Shown: in pieces, positions 10,638-21,042 of the stretch
Numbering within the stretch: position 1 is the first letter of the stretch
How the letters are laid out: the number at the start of each line of letters is the position of its first letter
NCBI GenBank assembly: GCA_913046365.1
Contig: CAJWRM010000012.1
Location: 1 to 64,000, forward strand
Direction: 5' to 3'
Length of the DNA: 64,000 nucleotides
Origin: an uncultured Flavobacteriales bacterium
GTDB lineage: Bacteria > Bacteroidota > Bacteroidia > Flavobacteriales_D > Crocinitomicaceae
Translations under genes and position numbers: made by a program
The notes under the pieces: model-generated
Database searches by the model: none
What the model saw: the letters and a program-made list of their open reading frames with translations, nothing else
Told to the model about the DNA's origin: nothing

Positions 10638-10691
10638 TATTCCAACGATTTGCAGTGTTTTTTTATTGAGTAGCCATTAAATCTGTTACAA

Positions 10692-11909
10692 ATGCCTTTA
10701 TTGCGATCTATCGTCCACATGGACCTTGACACCTTTTTTGTTTCCTGTGAGCGTCTTTTAGACAGCCGCTTGAACCACAAGCCAATTCTGATTGGGGGCA
10801 CGAGTGATCGAGGAGTAGTCGCCTCCTGTAGCTATGAGGCCCGAAAATTCGGTATTCATTCTGCAATGCCCATGCGTATGGCGAAGCAACGTTGTCCTGA
10901 AGCAATTGTAATCAAAGGAAACTCCTCAACATATACAAAATACTCTAGGCTGGTCACAGACATTATTAAAGAGGCCTCTCCACTGTATGAGAAGTCTTCT
11001 ATTGATGAGTTTTACATTGATTTTACGGGAATGGACCGCTTTCATGGGGTGCTCAAGTATAGCTCCGAGCTCAGACAGCGTATCCTCAAAGAAACGGGCC
11101 TGCCTATATCTTTTGGTTTGTCAGAAAATAAAACGGTATCTAAAATTGCAACGGGAGAAGCGAAGCCCGACAATCAAATACAGATTAATTATGGTAATGA
11201 AAAGAATTTTTTGAGTCCATTGTCGGTCCGTAAGATTCCGATGGTAGGCCTCAAGACCTACCAATCGCTTTGTAATTTGGGGATTAGAACCATAAAGCCT
11301 ATTCAAGAGATGCCCATAGAAATGATGGAGCGTATCATGGGTAGAAACGGTGTGGGGATCTGGAAAAAAGCAAATGGTATTGACTTAGCACCTGTGGTAC
11401 AACATAACGAACGAAAGTCAATTTCAACCGAGCGTACTTTTAACCAGGATACGACCGATGTCGTCAAGCTTAAAGGGATTCTTTCTGCAATGGCTGAAAA
11501 CCTTGCCTATCAGCTTCGTAGAGGAGATAAGCTTAGTGGTTGTGTTACGGTTAAGGTTCGGTATTCTGATTTTCAAACCCAAACGATTCAAAAGAAAATC
11601 CCTTACACGGCAGCAGACCACGAGCTGATACCGATGGTGCTAGAGCTCTTTGAACGTGCTTTTAGCAGAAGGCTATTGGTTCGATTGATAGGAGTGCGTT
11701 ATAGCTCTTTAGTCTCAGGGAATTATCAGCTAGGCTTGTTTGGAGATACCGTTGACTATCCATCCTTATATAATGCATTGGACCGTATTCGTTTAAAGTA
11801 TGGAGACCGTTCCGTGATTAAGGCGATAGGAATGGAAGCAAAAACGATAGGTGGGTGGAATCCTTTCAATGGAGAACCACCAGCATTATTAGCCAACCGT
11901 AGGTCTTAA
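10692..11909 (+). CDS. dinB: Y-family DNA polymerase (Pol IV type)
   Basis: IVHMDLDTFFVSCERL, GVVASCSYEARKFGIHSAMPM, SSIDEFYIDFTGMDRF. Confidence 0.92.
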   Translation: MPLLRSIVHMDLDTFFVSCERLLDSRLNHKPILIGGTSDRGVVASCSYEARKFGIHSAMPMRMAKQRCPEAIVIKGNSSTYTKYSRLVTDIIKEASPLYEKSSIDEFYIDFTGMDRFHGVLKYSSELRQRILKETGLPISFGLSENKTVSKIATGEAKPDNQIQINYGNEKNFLSPLSVRKIPMVGLKTYQSLCNLGIRTIKPIQEMPIEMMERIMGRNGVGIWKKANGIDLAPVVQHNERKSISTERTFNQDTTDVVKLKGILSAMAENLAYQLRRGDKLSGCVTVKVRYSDFQTQTIQKKIPYTAADHELIPMVLELFERAFSRRLLVRLIGVRYSSLVSGNYQLGLFGDTVDYPSLYNALDRIRLKYGDRSVIKAIGMEAKTIGGWNPFNGEPPALLANRRS

Positions 11910-11924
11910 GCTTTTCAGTCGGAG

Positions 11925-14870
11925 ATGAAAGTACAGTCTTGCTACAGCTTGAAATATGGCGTGTTACAACCCGAAGCGCTTGTCGAATGGGCACTTGCAT
12001 CGAGGTATCCTTTTCTATTACTTGCGGATATTAATTCGACAGGGGCTGCTTTGTCGTTTGTACGTTCTGCGCAAGATAAAGGGGTAAAGGCCGTAATTGG
12101 TGTCGAGCTACGCAATGATATGGAGCTAAAAGCAACAATCATTGCTAGAAACAATAGGGGATTTCATGAATTAAATGTTTTTCTATCAAGATACCTGCAT
12201 GGTAAAATTGATTTCCCTGACCGTATTCCGCACCTCAGTAATTGCTACGTATCGTATCCTTTTCCAGGTCCAATACATAAACTTAATGAAAACGAGTATA
12301 TTGATATTCAGTATTTTAACTTAACCAATATAAATATTAAGTTAAGTAGTTTAAACCTTAATAAATTACTTGTGCTTCCTGCAATGGTATTCAGAAACCA
12401 ACGCGATTATAATACCCATCGTTTGCTGCGTGCGATTCATTACAACACCTTGCTTTCTAAGCTAGAACGTTCACAGTGTGCAAACAATGGATATCTAATG
12501 GATTTCAATACCTTAAAACAAACCTTTGAACCGTATCTTCTTGCTTTGGATCGAACCGTTCTGCTTTTGGAGGATTGTGGGCTTACTTTTGATTTTAGTG
12601 AAGCGGCGCTTCCTCAAAATCCTGCAACCTTTACGGGAAGTGAAGCTGAGGATGAACTACTACTACGAAACCTTTGCTTAGAAGGACTTCCTTTACGTTA
12701 TAAGGAGCTTACAGATGAAATCGTCGAACGCATCGAGAAGGAAATAGAAATCATTGCAAAGAAAAAATACCTTTCTTACTTTCTGATGACCTGGGATTTT
12801 ACCTCATATGCACGTTCCAGAAATTACTTTTATGTGGGCAGGGGAAGTGGAGCCAACAGTATTGTAGCTTATTTACTTCGCATTACAAATGTGGACCCCT
12901 TAGATCTTGACCTATATTTTGAGCGCTTCATGAATGCTGAGCGCAAGAGTCCACCGGATTTTGATATTGATTTTTCCTGGCATGATCGAGACGATGTGAT
13001 CCGCTATATTTTTGAGAAGTACCCAACTGCAGCCTTGCTTTGTACCTATAATACATTCCAATACAGAGCCACTATTCGGGAGCTTGGGAAGGTTTTTGGC
13101 TTGCCGAAAACAGAAATAGACCAGCTCGCCGTAAAGCAAGCTAAGCCTAAAGATGCCTTGTCGGCTTTAGTATTGAAGTATAGTGAATGTATTCAAGGCT
13201 TACCTTCCTATTTGAGCGTCCATTCTGGAGGTATTGTCATAAGTGAAAAACCGATGACCTGGTTTTCTGCTACTTTTTTACCTCCCAAAGGGTTTCCAAC
13301 TACACAATTCTCTATGCTTGAAGCTGAAGATGTAGGGCTCTATAAGTTTGATATATTGAGCCAGAGAGGGCTCGCAAAGATTCAGGAAGGTCTAGCACTT
13401 GCGATTAAGAACCATCCTGAAAATCCACCACGCGACATTAATGACTTAGCGTTTTTTAAGAATGATCCACGAATCAATGCACTTTTGACTAAAGCAGATG
13501 CATTGGGTTGTTTTTACGTTGAGTCTCCCGCTATGCGTATGCTTATGACTAAGCTAAGTGTCGAGAATTACTTAGAGCTTGTCGCTGCGAGCTCAGTAAT
13601 TCGTCCTGGAGTTTCGCAATCAGGGATGATGCGTACTTATATTTTGAGACATCGTTTTCCGAAGGAGCGTAAAAAAGCACACCCTCTTTTACTTAAAATT
13701 ATGCCAGAGACTTATGGTGTAATGGTGTATCAAGAAGATGTCATTAAGGTAGCGCATTATTTTGCAGGTTTAACACTTGGAGAATCTGATGTATTGCGAA
13801 GAGGAATGTCAGGAAAATTTAGGTCGCGCAGTGAATTCTTGGTCATTAAGGAAAAGTTTTTCCAGAATTGTGGCAACAAGGGCTATCGTTTTGAGTTAGT
13901 CAAATCCATCTGGGACCAGATCGAGAGCTTTGCAGGGTATGCTTTTGCAAAGGGTCATTCTGCTTCCTATGCAGTAGAGAGCTATCAAAGCTTATACCTC
14001 AAAGCTTATTATCCATTGGAATATATGACAGCTTGCATTAATAACTTTGGTGGCTTTTACCGAACAGAGTTTTATATACATGAAGCTAGAAAGCTCGGGG
14101 CTAGCGTGGAAGGGCCTTGCATCCAAAAGGGTTCTTACACATCCGTTCTCAAGGGTGTGGTTTTAACTTTAGGGTTTAGCTTGGTGAGTGGTGTAGAAAG
14201 AAATACAATTCTGAGTATTGTGAAATGTAGAAGTGATTTTGGTTGCTATGAAAGCTTTGAGGCCCTACTTGATCGGGTATACATTCCATTTGAGCAGCTT
14301 GTTTTACTGATTAGAATAGATGCATTACGTTGTTTTGGTGTTCCTAGAAAAGAGCTGCTTTGGCAGGCACATTTTTTTCATGACAAAAAACCTAAAAACA
14401 TCCAATCTTTATTGCCTTTACAGGGTTCTTCAAAACAGCCAGACCACCTTCCTACACTCAAGGAGCACCGTCTTGAGCTAGACTTTGAATATCTAGAACT
14501 GATGGGTTTTTCTTTGTGTAGCCCGTTTGAATTACTCGCATTACCCGTGGATTCTAATTGCAGTCCATTGTTATTTCCTTCCTTTAAAGGTAAGGTAGTA
14601 CAGGTTTACGGCTACTTGGTGGCGCTCAAAAATTCCAAGTCTTCCAAAGGACAAGCCATCTCATTTGGTATGTTTTTAGACCAGGATGGTGCAACTGTAG
14701 ATACCGTACATTTTCAGGAGTCTTTAAAACATTATCCATTCTCAGGTTCAGGGATTTACTTTTTGGAAGGCAAGCTAGTTGAAGAGTTTGGTTTCTGCTG
14801 TCTTGAGGTGCGTTATATGAAAAAGCAATCTTATATTGAAGATCCTCGTTTTTCAGAGCAAACCCATTAA
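11925..14870 (+). CDS. DNA polymerase III alpha subunit, short (981 aa) second/error-prone type
   Basis: GRGSGANSIVAYLLRITNVDPLDLDLYFERFMN, PPDFDIDFSWHDRD, GYAFAKGHSASYAVESYQSLYLKAYYP, OB-fold VYGYLVALKNSKSSKGQAISFGMFLD; immediately downstream of dinB. Confidence 0.9.
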   Translation: MKVQSCYSLKYGVLQPEALVEWALASRYPFLLLADINSTGAALSFVRSAQDKGVKAVIGVELRNDMELKATIIARNNRGFHELNVFLSRYLHGKIDFPDRIPHLSNCYVSYPFPGPIHKLNENEYIDIQYFNLTNINIKLSSLNLNKLLVLPAMVFRNQRDYNTHRLLRAIHYNTLLSKLERSQCANNGYLMDFNTLKQTFEPYLLALDRTVLLLEDCGLTFDFSEAALPQNPATFTGSEAEDELLLRNLCLEGLPLRYKELTDEIVERIEKEIEIIAKKKYLSYFLMTWDFTSYARSRNYFYVGRGSGANSIVAYLLRITNVDPLDLDLYFERFMNAERKSPPDFDIDFSWHDRDDVIRYIFEKYPTAALLCTYNTFQYRATIRELGKVFGLPKTEIDQLAVKQAKPKDALSALVLKYSECIQGLPSYLSVHSGGIVISEKPMTWFSATFLPPKGFPTTQFSMLEAEDVGLYKFDILSQRGLAKIQEGLALAIKNHPENPPRDINDLAFFKNDPRINALLTKADALGCFYVESPAMRMLMTKLSVENYLELVAASSVIRPGVSQSGMMRTYILRHRFPKERKKAHPLLLKIMPETYGVMVYQEDVIKVAHYFAGLTLGESDVLRRGMSGKFRSRSEFLVIKEKFFQNCGNKGYRFELVKSIWDQIESFAGYAFAKGHSASYAVESYQSLYLKAYYPLEYMTACINNFGGFYRTEFYIHEARKLGASVEGPCIQKGSYTSVLKGVVLTLGFSLVSGVERNTILSIVKCRSDFGCYESFEALLDRVYIPFEQLVLLIRIDALRCFGVPRKELLWQAHFFHDKKPKNIQSLLPLQGSSKQPDHLPTLKEHRLELDFEYLELMGFSLCSPFELLALPVDSNCSPLLFPSFKGKVVQVYGYLVALKNSKSSKGQAISFGMFLDQDGATVDTVHFQESLKHYPFSGSGIYFLEGKLVEEFGFCCLEVRYMKKQSYIEDPRFSEQTH

Positions 14871-16264
14871 GGATTCTTTTGATCCAAAATATAGATAAAG
14901 GAGGCAATGGCAGCGGCTCCAAGTTCTAATTCCCGCTTATTTACGTTTTCAAATACGTCATTTGGAGAATGATGCATATCAAAGTAGCGCTGTGAGTCTG
15001 GAACAAAACCAAAGAGTGGAATACCTGGATAGGATTCTTTGAGCGGTCCAATATCTACGCCTCCATAACCCTTTTCAAAAACATGAAGGTCATAAGCCTT
15101 AAATACAGGCGCCAATGTTCTCAACCATTCTATTTGCTCTTCAGAACCATCACAGGTAAAACCTCTTGGTGCAAACCCACCCCGGTCACTTTCTATTGCA
15201 GCAAAGTGTTTCTCTTCATTTTCTTTTACCCATTTGGCATAGGTTTTACCTCCCTTATTTCCATTTTCTTCATTCATAAAGAAAACGAGTCTCAAAGTGT
15301 GCTGAGGTTCGTAATTCATTTCCTTCAGAATTCTAAATGCCTCAAGACAATGTATGATGCCTGCACCATCATCGTGCGCACCTTCTCCTGTATCCCAAGA
15401 ATCAAGGTGTCCGCCAACCGTAATGATTTCATCAGAATACTTGCTTCCCTTGATTTCTCCAAGTACATTGTATGATGTGGCGTCTGGGAAAGACCTGCAA
15501 TCCATCTCCATGACGAGTTCTATATCTTGTTTTGGATTATTTTTAAAAACCGCATGGATTTTATTAGCGTCCGCGGTGCAAATTGCAGCGGCAGGGATTT
15601 TATCTACTCCATCAGCATAATACATAGAACCCGTGTGTGGATGTGGGTCTGAGGCAAGTCCTAAGGAGCGAATCACTGATCCAATAGCTCCTTTTTCTGC
15701 AGCTACTGAAGCGCTGTTTCCCCTCAATGGATAGCAACCTCCATAGGCCTTAAAGGTTTGAATTTGTTTTGCATCCATTGCTTGATTTACAAATACAATT
15801 TTTCCCTTCACCATTTCTATGGATGCTGCCTTTAGGGAATCAAGGCTTTCAAATTCTATCAATCTGCCTCTTAGTGTTCCCTTTGTTCCAACCGATCCTC
15901 CCAATGCAAGGCCCCTCAGCTTTATATGGTCGCCACCACTTGTTTTTAGATAAAATACTTCTTTTGTTCCCCTCTCCCAATGCGGAACTTGTATTTCATG
16001 AAGTCTAGTTTCAAGGCCGTAAGCATTCATTTTCTTTTGTCCCCATTCAATAGCCATTTGTGCTTCAGTCGAGCCAGTGATTCTTGCGCCAATCTCTTTA
16101 CACAAAAACCTAAGGTCTTCGTAGGCATGTCCTTTCGTTAAAGCCTCCGTATATATATCACGGATAAATTGTGCACTACTTGTTTTTATTTCGCTGTCTT
16201 GAGCAAGAAGTAAGGTTGAAGTGAAAAAAAATACAACAATAGAAAAGGCTTTTAGCTTATTCAT
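14867..16264 (-). CDS. M28 family metallopeptidase (secreted)
   Basis: Signal peptide MNKLKAFSIVVFFFTSTLLLAQ; VGGHLDSWDTGEGAHDDGAGI, MNEENGNKGG; start adjusted from 16294. Confidence 0.88.
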   Translation of the reverse strand: MNKLKAFSIVVFFFTSTLLLAQDSEIKTSSAQFIRDIYTEALTKGHAYEDLRFLCKEIGARITGSTEAQMAIEWGQKKMNAYGLETRLHEIQVPHWERGTKEVFYLKTSGGDHIKLRGLALGGSVGTKGTLRGRLIEFESLDSLKAASIEMVKGKIVFVNQAMDAKQIQTFKAYGGCYPLRGNSASVAAEKGAIGSVIRSLGLASDPHPHTGSMYYADGVDKIPAAAICTADANKIHAVFKNNPKQDIELVMEMDCRSFPDATSYNVLGEIKGSKYSDEIITVGGHLDSWDTGEGAHDDGAGIIHCLEAFRILKEMNYEPQHTLRLVFFMNEENGNKGGKTYAKWVKENEEKHFAAIESDRGGFAPRGFTCDGSEEQIEWLRTLAPVFKAYDLHVFEKGYGGVDIGPLKESYPGIPLFGFVPDSQRYFDMHHSPNDVFENVNKRELELGAAAIASFIYILDQKNP

Positions 16265-16386
16265 AATGATTATTGGGTGTTTAAAAGTAGGCAAAATTAT
16301 ATTTTACTGCACAATCGATAATCATTCATGTTTATTAAAAATCAATGGCTTCTCTCTAAACAGGGAGTATTCTTAGCATTCTTTCT

Positions 16387-16394
16387 TATCTTTG
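16387..16394 (+). promoter_or_regulatory. Predicted -7 element of ychF
   Basis: TATCTTTG (TAnnTTTG) 17 nt upstream of the ATG at 16412. Confidence 0.45.
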
Positions 16395-16411
16395 ATATCC
16401 AAAAAAAAGAT

Positions 16412-17509
16412 ATGTCTCTAAAGTGTGGTATTGTTGGTTTGCCGAATGTAGGTAAGTCGACCCTTTTCAATTGTTTGTCCAATGCAAAGGCGCAATCTGC
16501 GAACTTTCCTTTTTGTACAATTGAGCCCAATATTGGTACGATTTCCGTTCCAGATTCCAGACTTGAGAAGTTAGAGAGCTTAGTGAATCCCGAACGTGTC
16601 ATTCCAACAACTATGGAGATCCTAGATATTGCTGGTTTGGTTAAAGGTGCGTCCAAAGGCGAAGGTCTGGGAAATAAGTTTTTGGCCAACATCCGAGAGA
16701 CAGATGCAATCTTACATGTACTTCGTTGCTTTGAAGATGGAAACATTATTCACGTCGATGGTTCGGTAGACCCTATGCGTGATAAAGAAATCATAGATAT
16801 CGAGCTTCAGCTAAAGGATTTAGAGTCTGTCGAAAAGAAAATTACATCCCTTTCTCGTGTAATCAAATCTGGAGATAAAGATGCAGTAAAAGAAAATGAT
16901 TTGGCGATAAAGCTTAAAGATGGACTTGAACAGGGGCTTTCTGTTCGTGCTTTGGGTTTGAACGAGGATGAAAAAGAGCTTGTACTTTCATTTAACCTGA
17001 TAACTGCAAAGCCAGTCATGTATGTTTGTAATGTAGATGAAGCATCGGTTCAAAATGGTAATCATTTTGTAGACGCTGTTCGTGATGCTGTAAAAGATGA
17101 GGGGGCTGAAGTATTAGTTATCGGTGCCAAAATAGAGGCGGATATTACTGAGCTTGAAACCTATGATGAGCGCCAGATGTTTTTAGATGAGCTGGAGCTT
17201 GAAGAACCAGGAGTCAACAGGTTAATTCGTTCTGCATATTCTTTATTGAATTTGAAGACGTACTTTACGGCAGGGGAAAAAGAGGTTCGGGCATGGACAA
17301 TTAAAGAAGGAATGTCGGCACCACAAGCAGCCGGTGTTATTCACACTGATTTCGAAAAAGGGTTTATTCGAGCTGAAGTGATGAAGTATGATGATTTTAC
17401 AGCGCTCGGATCAGAGCAAGCTGTTAAGGAATCAGGAAAGTTTAAAGTAGAAGGAAAAGAATATATCGTGCAGGATGGTGACATCATGCATTTCAGATTT
17501 AACGTTTAA
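16412..17509 (+). CDS. ychF: Redox-regulated ATPase YchF (Obg-related GTPase family)
   Basis: [40 protein letters not shown]...[25 protein letters not shown]. Confidence 0.95.
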   Translation: MSLKCGIVGLPNVGKSTLFNCLSNAKAQSANFPFCTIEPNIGTISVPDSRLEKLESLVNPERVIPTTMEILDIAGLVKGASKGEGLGNKFLANIRETDAILHVLRCFEDGNIIHVDGSVDPMRDKEIIDIELQLKDLESVEKKITSLSRVIKSGDKDAVKENDLAIKLKDGLEQGLSVRALGLNEDEKELVLSFNLITAKPVMYVCNVDEASVQNGNHFVDAVRDAVKDEGAEVLVIGAKIEADITELETYDERQMFLDELELEEPGVNRLIRSAYSLLNLKTYFTAGEKEVRAWTIKEGMSAPQAAGVIHTDFEKGFIRAEVMKYDDFTALGSEQAVKESGKFKVEGKEYIVQDGDIMHFRFNV

Positions 17510-17517
17510 CTAGAAAG

Positions 17518-18798
17518 TTGATAATAATGATAAAAGCAAATAATCCAAATTTAGAATCTTGGGTAGTAGTCCCTAGAGATTCTGATTTTCCAATCCAGAA
17601 CCTACCTTTAGGTATTTTTAAAACCGATTCCTTGTCACCTCGCGTAGGTGTGAGAATAGGTGATTCAATTTTAGATTTAAAGACGCTTCATGTTTTGGGT
17701 TATTTAGATAATCTACCATTTACATTGGAAGTCCTTGATGCGCCAACTTTGAACGGTTTAATGAAAAAAGGAAAACTAGCTGCTCGAAGATTAAGGGATC
17801 GTGTTTCTGACCTTCTGAATAAGCAGAATACTGAATTACAAAATAATACCCACCATGTGGAGCAGGTTTTAATTGAGGAAGCTTCTTCTGAAGTCCTTAT
17901 GCCCATTGAGATTGGGGATTATACTGATTTTTATTCGAGTCGTGAACATGCTACCAATGTAGGAACGATGTTTAGGGATCCTAACAATGCTTTATTGCCA
18001 AATTGGCTACATATCCCCGTTGGGTATCATGGACGTTCATCTTCCGTAATTCCATCAGGCCAAAATATACACAGACCTAAAGGACAAACTAAACCGAATG
18101 ATGATCAAGGACCAATGTTTGGGCCTTCTAAAATGATTGATTTTGAGCTTGAGATGGCTTTTGTCACTTTTGATGGAAAGCCCTTGGGGGATTCGATTAC
18201 CACTGCTGAAGCAGAGGATTATATCTTCGGAATGGTCCTTTTTAACGATTGGTCTGCACGGGATATTCAGAAATGGGAATATGTTCCTTTAGGACCATTT
18301 TTAGCAAAGAACTTCGCTTCATCTATTTCATCTTGGATTGTGAGCCTAGATGCATTACAACCTTTTTGTGTGGATACACCTAATCAAGAACCAGAGGTAT
18401 TGGATTACCTTAAATTTGAAGGTAAAAAATCTTACGATATTCATTTACAGGTTGCAATTACTCCTGAGTCAAGTGAAGAGACTATTGTTTGTAACTCAAA
18501 CTTTAAGTATATGTATTGGAATATGGCACAACAGCTAGCACATCATACCGTAAATGGATGTAATGTTAGAGGAGGGGATTTGCTTGGTTCTGGGACAATT
18601 TCAGGACCTACTCCAGATTCTTATGGCTCAATGCTTGAGCTTGCGTGGAAGGGCACCAAACCTGTATCAATGAACGATGGAACGGAAAGGAAGTTTATTA
18701 AGGACGGAGATACCGTTACGATGAGAGGGTTCTGTAAAAATGACAAAATTCGTTTAGGATTTGGAGAAGTCACCTCAAAATTGTTACCTTCTAAATAA
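17518..18798 (+). CDS. fahA: Fumarylacetoacetase
   Basis: DFYSSREHATNVGTMFR, GYHGRSSSVIPSGQNIHRPKGQ, NDWSARDIQKWEYVPLGPFLAKNF. Confidence 0.92.
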   Translation: MIIMIKANNPNLESWVVVPRDSDFPIQNLPLGIFKTDSLSPRVGVRIGDSILDLKTLHVLGYLDNLPFTLEVLDAPTLNGLMKKGKLAARRLRDRVSDLLNKQNTELQNNTHHVEQVLIEEASSEVLMPIEIGDYTDFYSSREHATNVGTMFRDPNNALLPNWLHIPVGYHGRSSSVIPSGQNIHRPKGQTKPNDDQGPMFGPSKMIDFELEMAFVTFDGKPLGDSITTAEAEDYIFGMVLFNDWSARDIQKWEYVPLGPFLAKNFASSISSWIVSLDALQPFCVDTPNQEPEVLDYLKFEGKKSYDIHLQVAITPESSEETIVCNSNFKYMYWNMAQQLAHHTVNGCNVRGGDLLGSGTISGPTPDSYGSMLELAWKGTKPVSMNDGTERKFIKDGDTVTMRGFCKNDKIRLGFGEVTSKLLPSK

Positions 18799-21042
18799 AT
18801 GAATATAGTATCTTCTGATTCCATAGCAAACCTGGAGCAAGAACGCAAAGAAATATTAAATGCGTTTAGGGGATTAATGCGTGCCTTAAAGGACCGGAAT
18901 AAAGAAGAAACCAAACTTATTCGAAAGGCTTTTGACGTCGCATTAGATGCCCACAAAGAGATGCGGCGAAAGTCAGGTGAGCCTTATATTTATCATCCAA
19001 TTGCCGTAGCTCGTATTTGTGCAGAAGAGATGGGACTTGGTCCGACTTCAGTAATTTGTGCATTGCTACACGATACGGTTGAAGATACCCATATCACATT
19101 AGAAGATGTAGAAGATTTATTTGGCCAAAAGGTTCGTTTAATTATCGATGGACTCACAAAGATTCCTGATGTTTTTGATTCAAATGCATCAATACAGGCT
19201 GAGAATTTTCGCAAAATGATTTTGACAATATCTGAGGACTTCAGGGTTGTACTTATAAAGCTTGCTGACCGTCTTCACAATATGCGAACACTGGACAGTA
19301 TGCGTTCAGATAAACAGTTAAAGATAGCTTCTGAAACAAAATTTTTATACGCTCCACTTGCCCATAGACTCGGTTTATACTCTGTAAAGACGCAATTGGA
19401 GGATCTTTCCATGAAGTACTGTGAGTCTGAGGCTTATATTGATATCGAGGATAAGCTAGCCAAGACCAAAGAGGTTAGAACGAGATTTATACGCAGGTTT
19501 ATTTCACCCGTTAAGCAAGCTTTGGCACATGAGGGGTATGTTTTTAATATAAAAGCGAGAACAAAATCAATCTCCTCGATATGGAAGAAGATGAATTCAA
19601 AAGACATTCCCTTTGAAGAAATATTCGATGTATTCGCAATTCGTATTATCGTCGATACGCCAACTGAACTTGAAAAACCAGATTGTTGGAGGATTTATAG
19701 TATCGTTACTGACTTTTATCAGCCTAGTCCCGAAAGGTTAAGAGATTGGATATCTACCCCAAGGGCAAATGGCTATGAATCTCTGCATACTACGGTTATG
19801 TCTCCACAGGGTAAATGGGTAGAGGTTCAGATTCGTTCTAAACGAATGGATGAAATTGCCGAAAGAGGTCTTGCTGCACACTTTAGATACAAGGAGGCAG
19901 CCAATGAAGAAAATAAGCTGGACAGATGGATTAGTGAAATTAGAGATCTTTTAGAATCTTCTGATTCAGATGCCATTGATTTTGTGAACGATTTTAAATT
20001 GAATTTATTCAATGAGGAAATATATGTCTTTACTCCAAAGGGCGAACTACGTGTATTGCCGACGGGCGCAACTATTCTTGATTTCGCTTATGATATCCAT
20101 ACGGATATTGGAGGTTCTTGTATTGGCGCTAAGGTGAATAATCGCCTGATGCCCTTGTCTTATGAGCTGCAAAATGGAGATCAACTTGAAATCATCACCT
20201 CTTCAAAACAAAGGCCAAAAGATGAATGGCTTCGTTTTGTCGTTACTGCTCGTGCGAAATCAAAAATCAAATCTTCCTTAAATGAAGAACGTAATTTAAT
20301 CGCTCAAGATGGCAAGGAAATATTAGAACGCAAGTTCAAGCAGTTCAACCTGCGAATGGGTTCTGAAAACCTTATGTTTCTTGAAAAACATTTTGGTGTA
20401 CCAACCATAACTGAGTTGTATTTCAGAGTTGCAAAAGGAAAGATAGATTTGACCAAGCTCAGGGAGATTGATCAAATGAATGGTTTGTTCAAAATTGAAA
20501 GAAAGCCTTCAACACGAAAAAGGAAGAGTGTTCGTGACTATGAGTCGGAATTTGTTACGATGGATCCAAAGAAAGCAACCTTGCGTATTGGAGATGACTT
20601 TCAGGGCTTTGATTATCAAATGGCGAAATGCTGTAACCCGATACCTGGTGATCAGGTTTTTGGTTTCATCACTGTCTCTTCTGGGATTAAAATTCATCGT
20701 TTTAACTGTCCAAATGCTGTGAATATGATGTCAAAAATGGCTTATCGTTGTATTAAGGCAAGATGGAAGTCTGATGATATGGTTGAACGTGTAGCAGCCA
20801 TTAAAATTATTGGTATCGATCAATTTGGCTTAGTCAATAGAATAACTGAAATAATCTCTAATCAGATTAACATCAATATGAAAAGTATTTCTTTTGATAC
20901 CAACGATGGTGTATTTGAAGGACATATTAAAGTTCTTGTATATGACACGGGTCATCTCGAGCAGCTTACACGTGAATTCGAGCAAGTAGAAGGGGTAAAG
21001 CGCGTTGTCCGCTGGGATGAAGAGGATACAGAGATTAATTAA
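18799..21042 (+). CDS. Bifunctional (p)ppGpp synthetase/hydrolase (RelA/SpoT)
   Basis: HD hydrolase motif HDTVEDT; synthetase YESLHTTV; TGS domain VFTPKGELRVLPTGATILDFAYDIH; C-terminal ACT. Confidence 0.95.
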   Translation: MNIVSSDSIANLEQERKEILNAFRGLMRALKDRNKEETKLIRKAFDVALDAHKEMRRKSGEPYIYHPIAVARICAEEMGLGPTSVICALLHDTVEDTHITLEDVEDLFGQKVRLIIDGLTKIPDVFDSNASIQAENFRKMILTISEDFRVVLIKLADRLHNMRTLDSMRSDKQLKIASETKFLYAPLAHRLGLYSVKTQLEDLSMKYCESEAYIDIEDKLAKTKEVRTRFIRRFISPVKQALAHEGYVFNIKARTKSISSIWKKMNSKDIPFEEIFDVFAIRIIVDTPTELEKPDCWRIYSIVTDFYQPSPERLRDWISTPRANGYESLHTTVMSPQGKWVEVQIRSKRMDEIAERGLAAHFRYKEAANEENKLDRWISEIRDLLESSDSDAIDFVNDFKLNLFNEEIYVFTPKGELRVLPTGATILDFAYDIHTDIGGSCIGAKVNNRLMPLSYELQNGDQLEIITSSKQRPKDEWLRFVVTARAKSKIKSSLNEERNLIAQDGKEILERKFKQFNLRMGSENLMFLEKHFGVPTITELYFRVAKGKIDLTKLREIDQMNGLFKIERKPSTRKRKSVRDYESEFVTMDPKKATLRIGDDFQGFDYQMAKCCNPIPGDQVFGFITVSSGIKIHRFNCPNAVNMMSKMAYRCIKARWKSDDMVERVAAIKIIGIDQFGLVNRITEIISNQININMKSISFDTNDGVFEGHIKVLVYDTGHLEQLTREFEQVEGVKRVVRWDEEDTEIN

